Shown one piece after another: positions 63,946 to 64,000 of a stretch of DNA of 64,000 bases. Position 1 is the first letter of the stretch. Every line of letters begins with the position of its first letter. Source of the DNA: Vibrio ulleungensis (GTDB taxonomy: Bacteria; Pseudomonadota; Gammaproteobacteria; Enterobacterales; Vibrionaceae). The stretch spans positions 1 through 64,000 of the forward strand of contig NZ_JAFEUM010000002.1 of assembly GCF_016900875.1 (NCBI RefSeq), written 5' to 3'. The notes under the pieces are model-generated. The model searched no databases and was not told where the DNA came from. It worked only from the letters and a program-made list of their open reading frames with translations. A program made the translations under genes and the position numbers.

Positions 63946-64000
63946 GTTGCTCAAATTTTTCTGGACTCGATAGGTATTCTGCGTATCATACCGACTCACT

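Overview
This window is from the chromosome of a Vibrionaceae-type marine gammaproteobacterium (Vibrio or a close relative). The basis is protein resemblance and gene order: letAB, msrC, proQ-prc, pepN, NAD-glutamate dehydrogenase, pyrD, zapC, rlmKL-grx-uup, rmf, fabA, lonH, matP, nosP-vpsS, cbb3 oxidase, fnr, uspE. The species cannot be fixed from this sequence alone. Most of it is core genome. No tRNA, rRNA, CRISPR array, insertion sequence or prophage was seen.

The most informative signal is the replication terminus. A 28-bp dif site (51285-51312) matches E. coli dif as remembered at all but the first two positions. Around it are five perfect matches to the MatP-binding matS consensus (17673, 19355, 45138, 52291, 59964) and two FtsK-orienting KOPS octamers, both pointing at dif. 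The matP gene itself sits about 0.5 kb from dif. The window is therefore a Ter macrodomain.

Layout. 1-6.8 kb: the 3' part of a giant type I-secreted RTX adhesin with near-identical 276-bp repeats. 6.8-9.5 kb: rlmI, acyP, tusE and a YccA/BAX-inhibitor-type protein. 9.7-13.9 kb: an aapJQMP amino-acid ABC transporter with an internal terminator after the binding-protein gene. 14.3-16.9 kb: a siroheme-synthase-like protein with a vestigial methyltransferase tail and a G10 tract, then yajQ and aroH. 17.1-20.8 kb: a degenerate PEP-synthase-like barrel protein, a DUF4442 protein, an unrecognised membrane protein and a CvfB-like S1 protein. 21-26.4 kb: rsmF and the LetAB envelope lipid-transport pair. 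26.5-33.4 kb: msrC, proQ-prc, a duplicated secreted beta protein and pepN. 33.4-47.7 kb: a MITE-like repeat, a DUF2835 protein, gdhB, pyrD, zapC, rlmKL-grx-uup, a DUF3466 protein and rmf. 47.9-51.2 kb: fabA, lonH, matP and a DUF3634-like protein. 51.3 kb: dif. 51.4-54.7 kb: a hybrid histidine kinase (VpsS-like), its FIST-domain partner (NosP/VpsV-like) and a small anchored protein. 55-64 kb: ccoNOQP, the assembly genes ccoH-ccoI-ccoS plus a TauE-like protein, then fnr (with a FNR box before it) and uspE.

Functionally, the right end is an oxygen/nitric-oxide response region: high-affinity oxidase, its copper supply, the O2-sensing regulator Fnr, and a probable NO sensor with its kinase. The middle combines chromosome-terminus machinery (matP, dif, zapC) with ribosome-related genes (rmf, rlmKL, rsmF, rlmI, uup). 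The least-explained items are the PpsA-like pseudoenzyme beside aroH, the truncated siroheme synthase with its G tract, the repeated module inside the adhesin, and the 161-bp MITE-like element.
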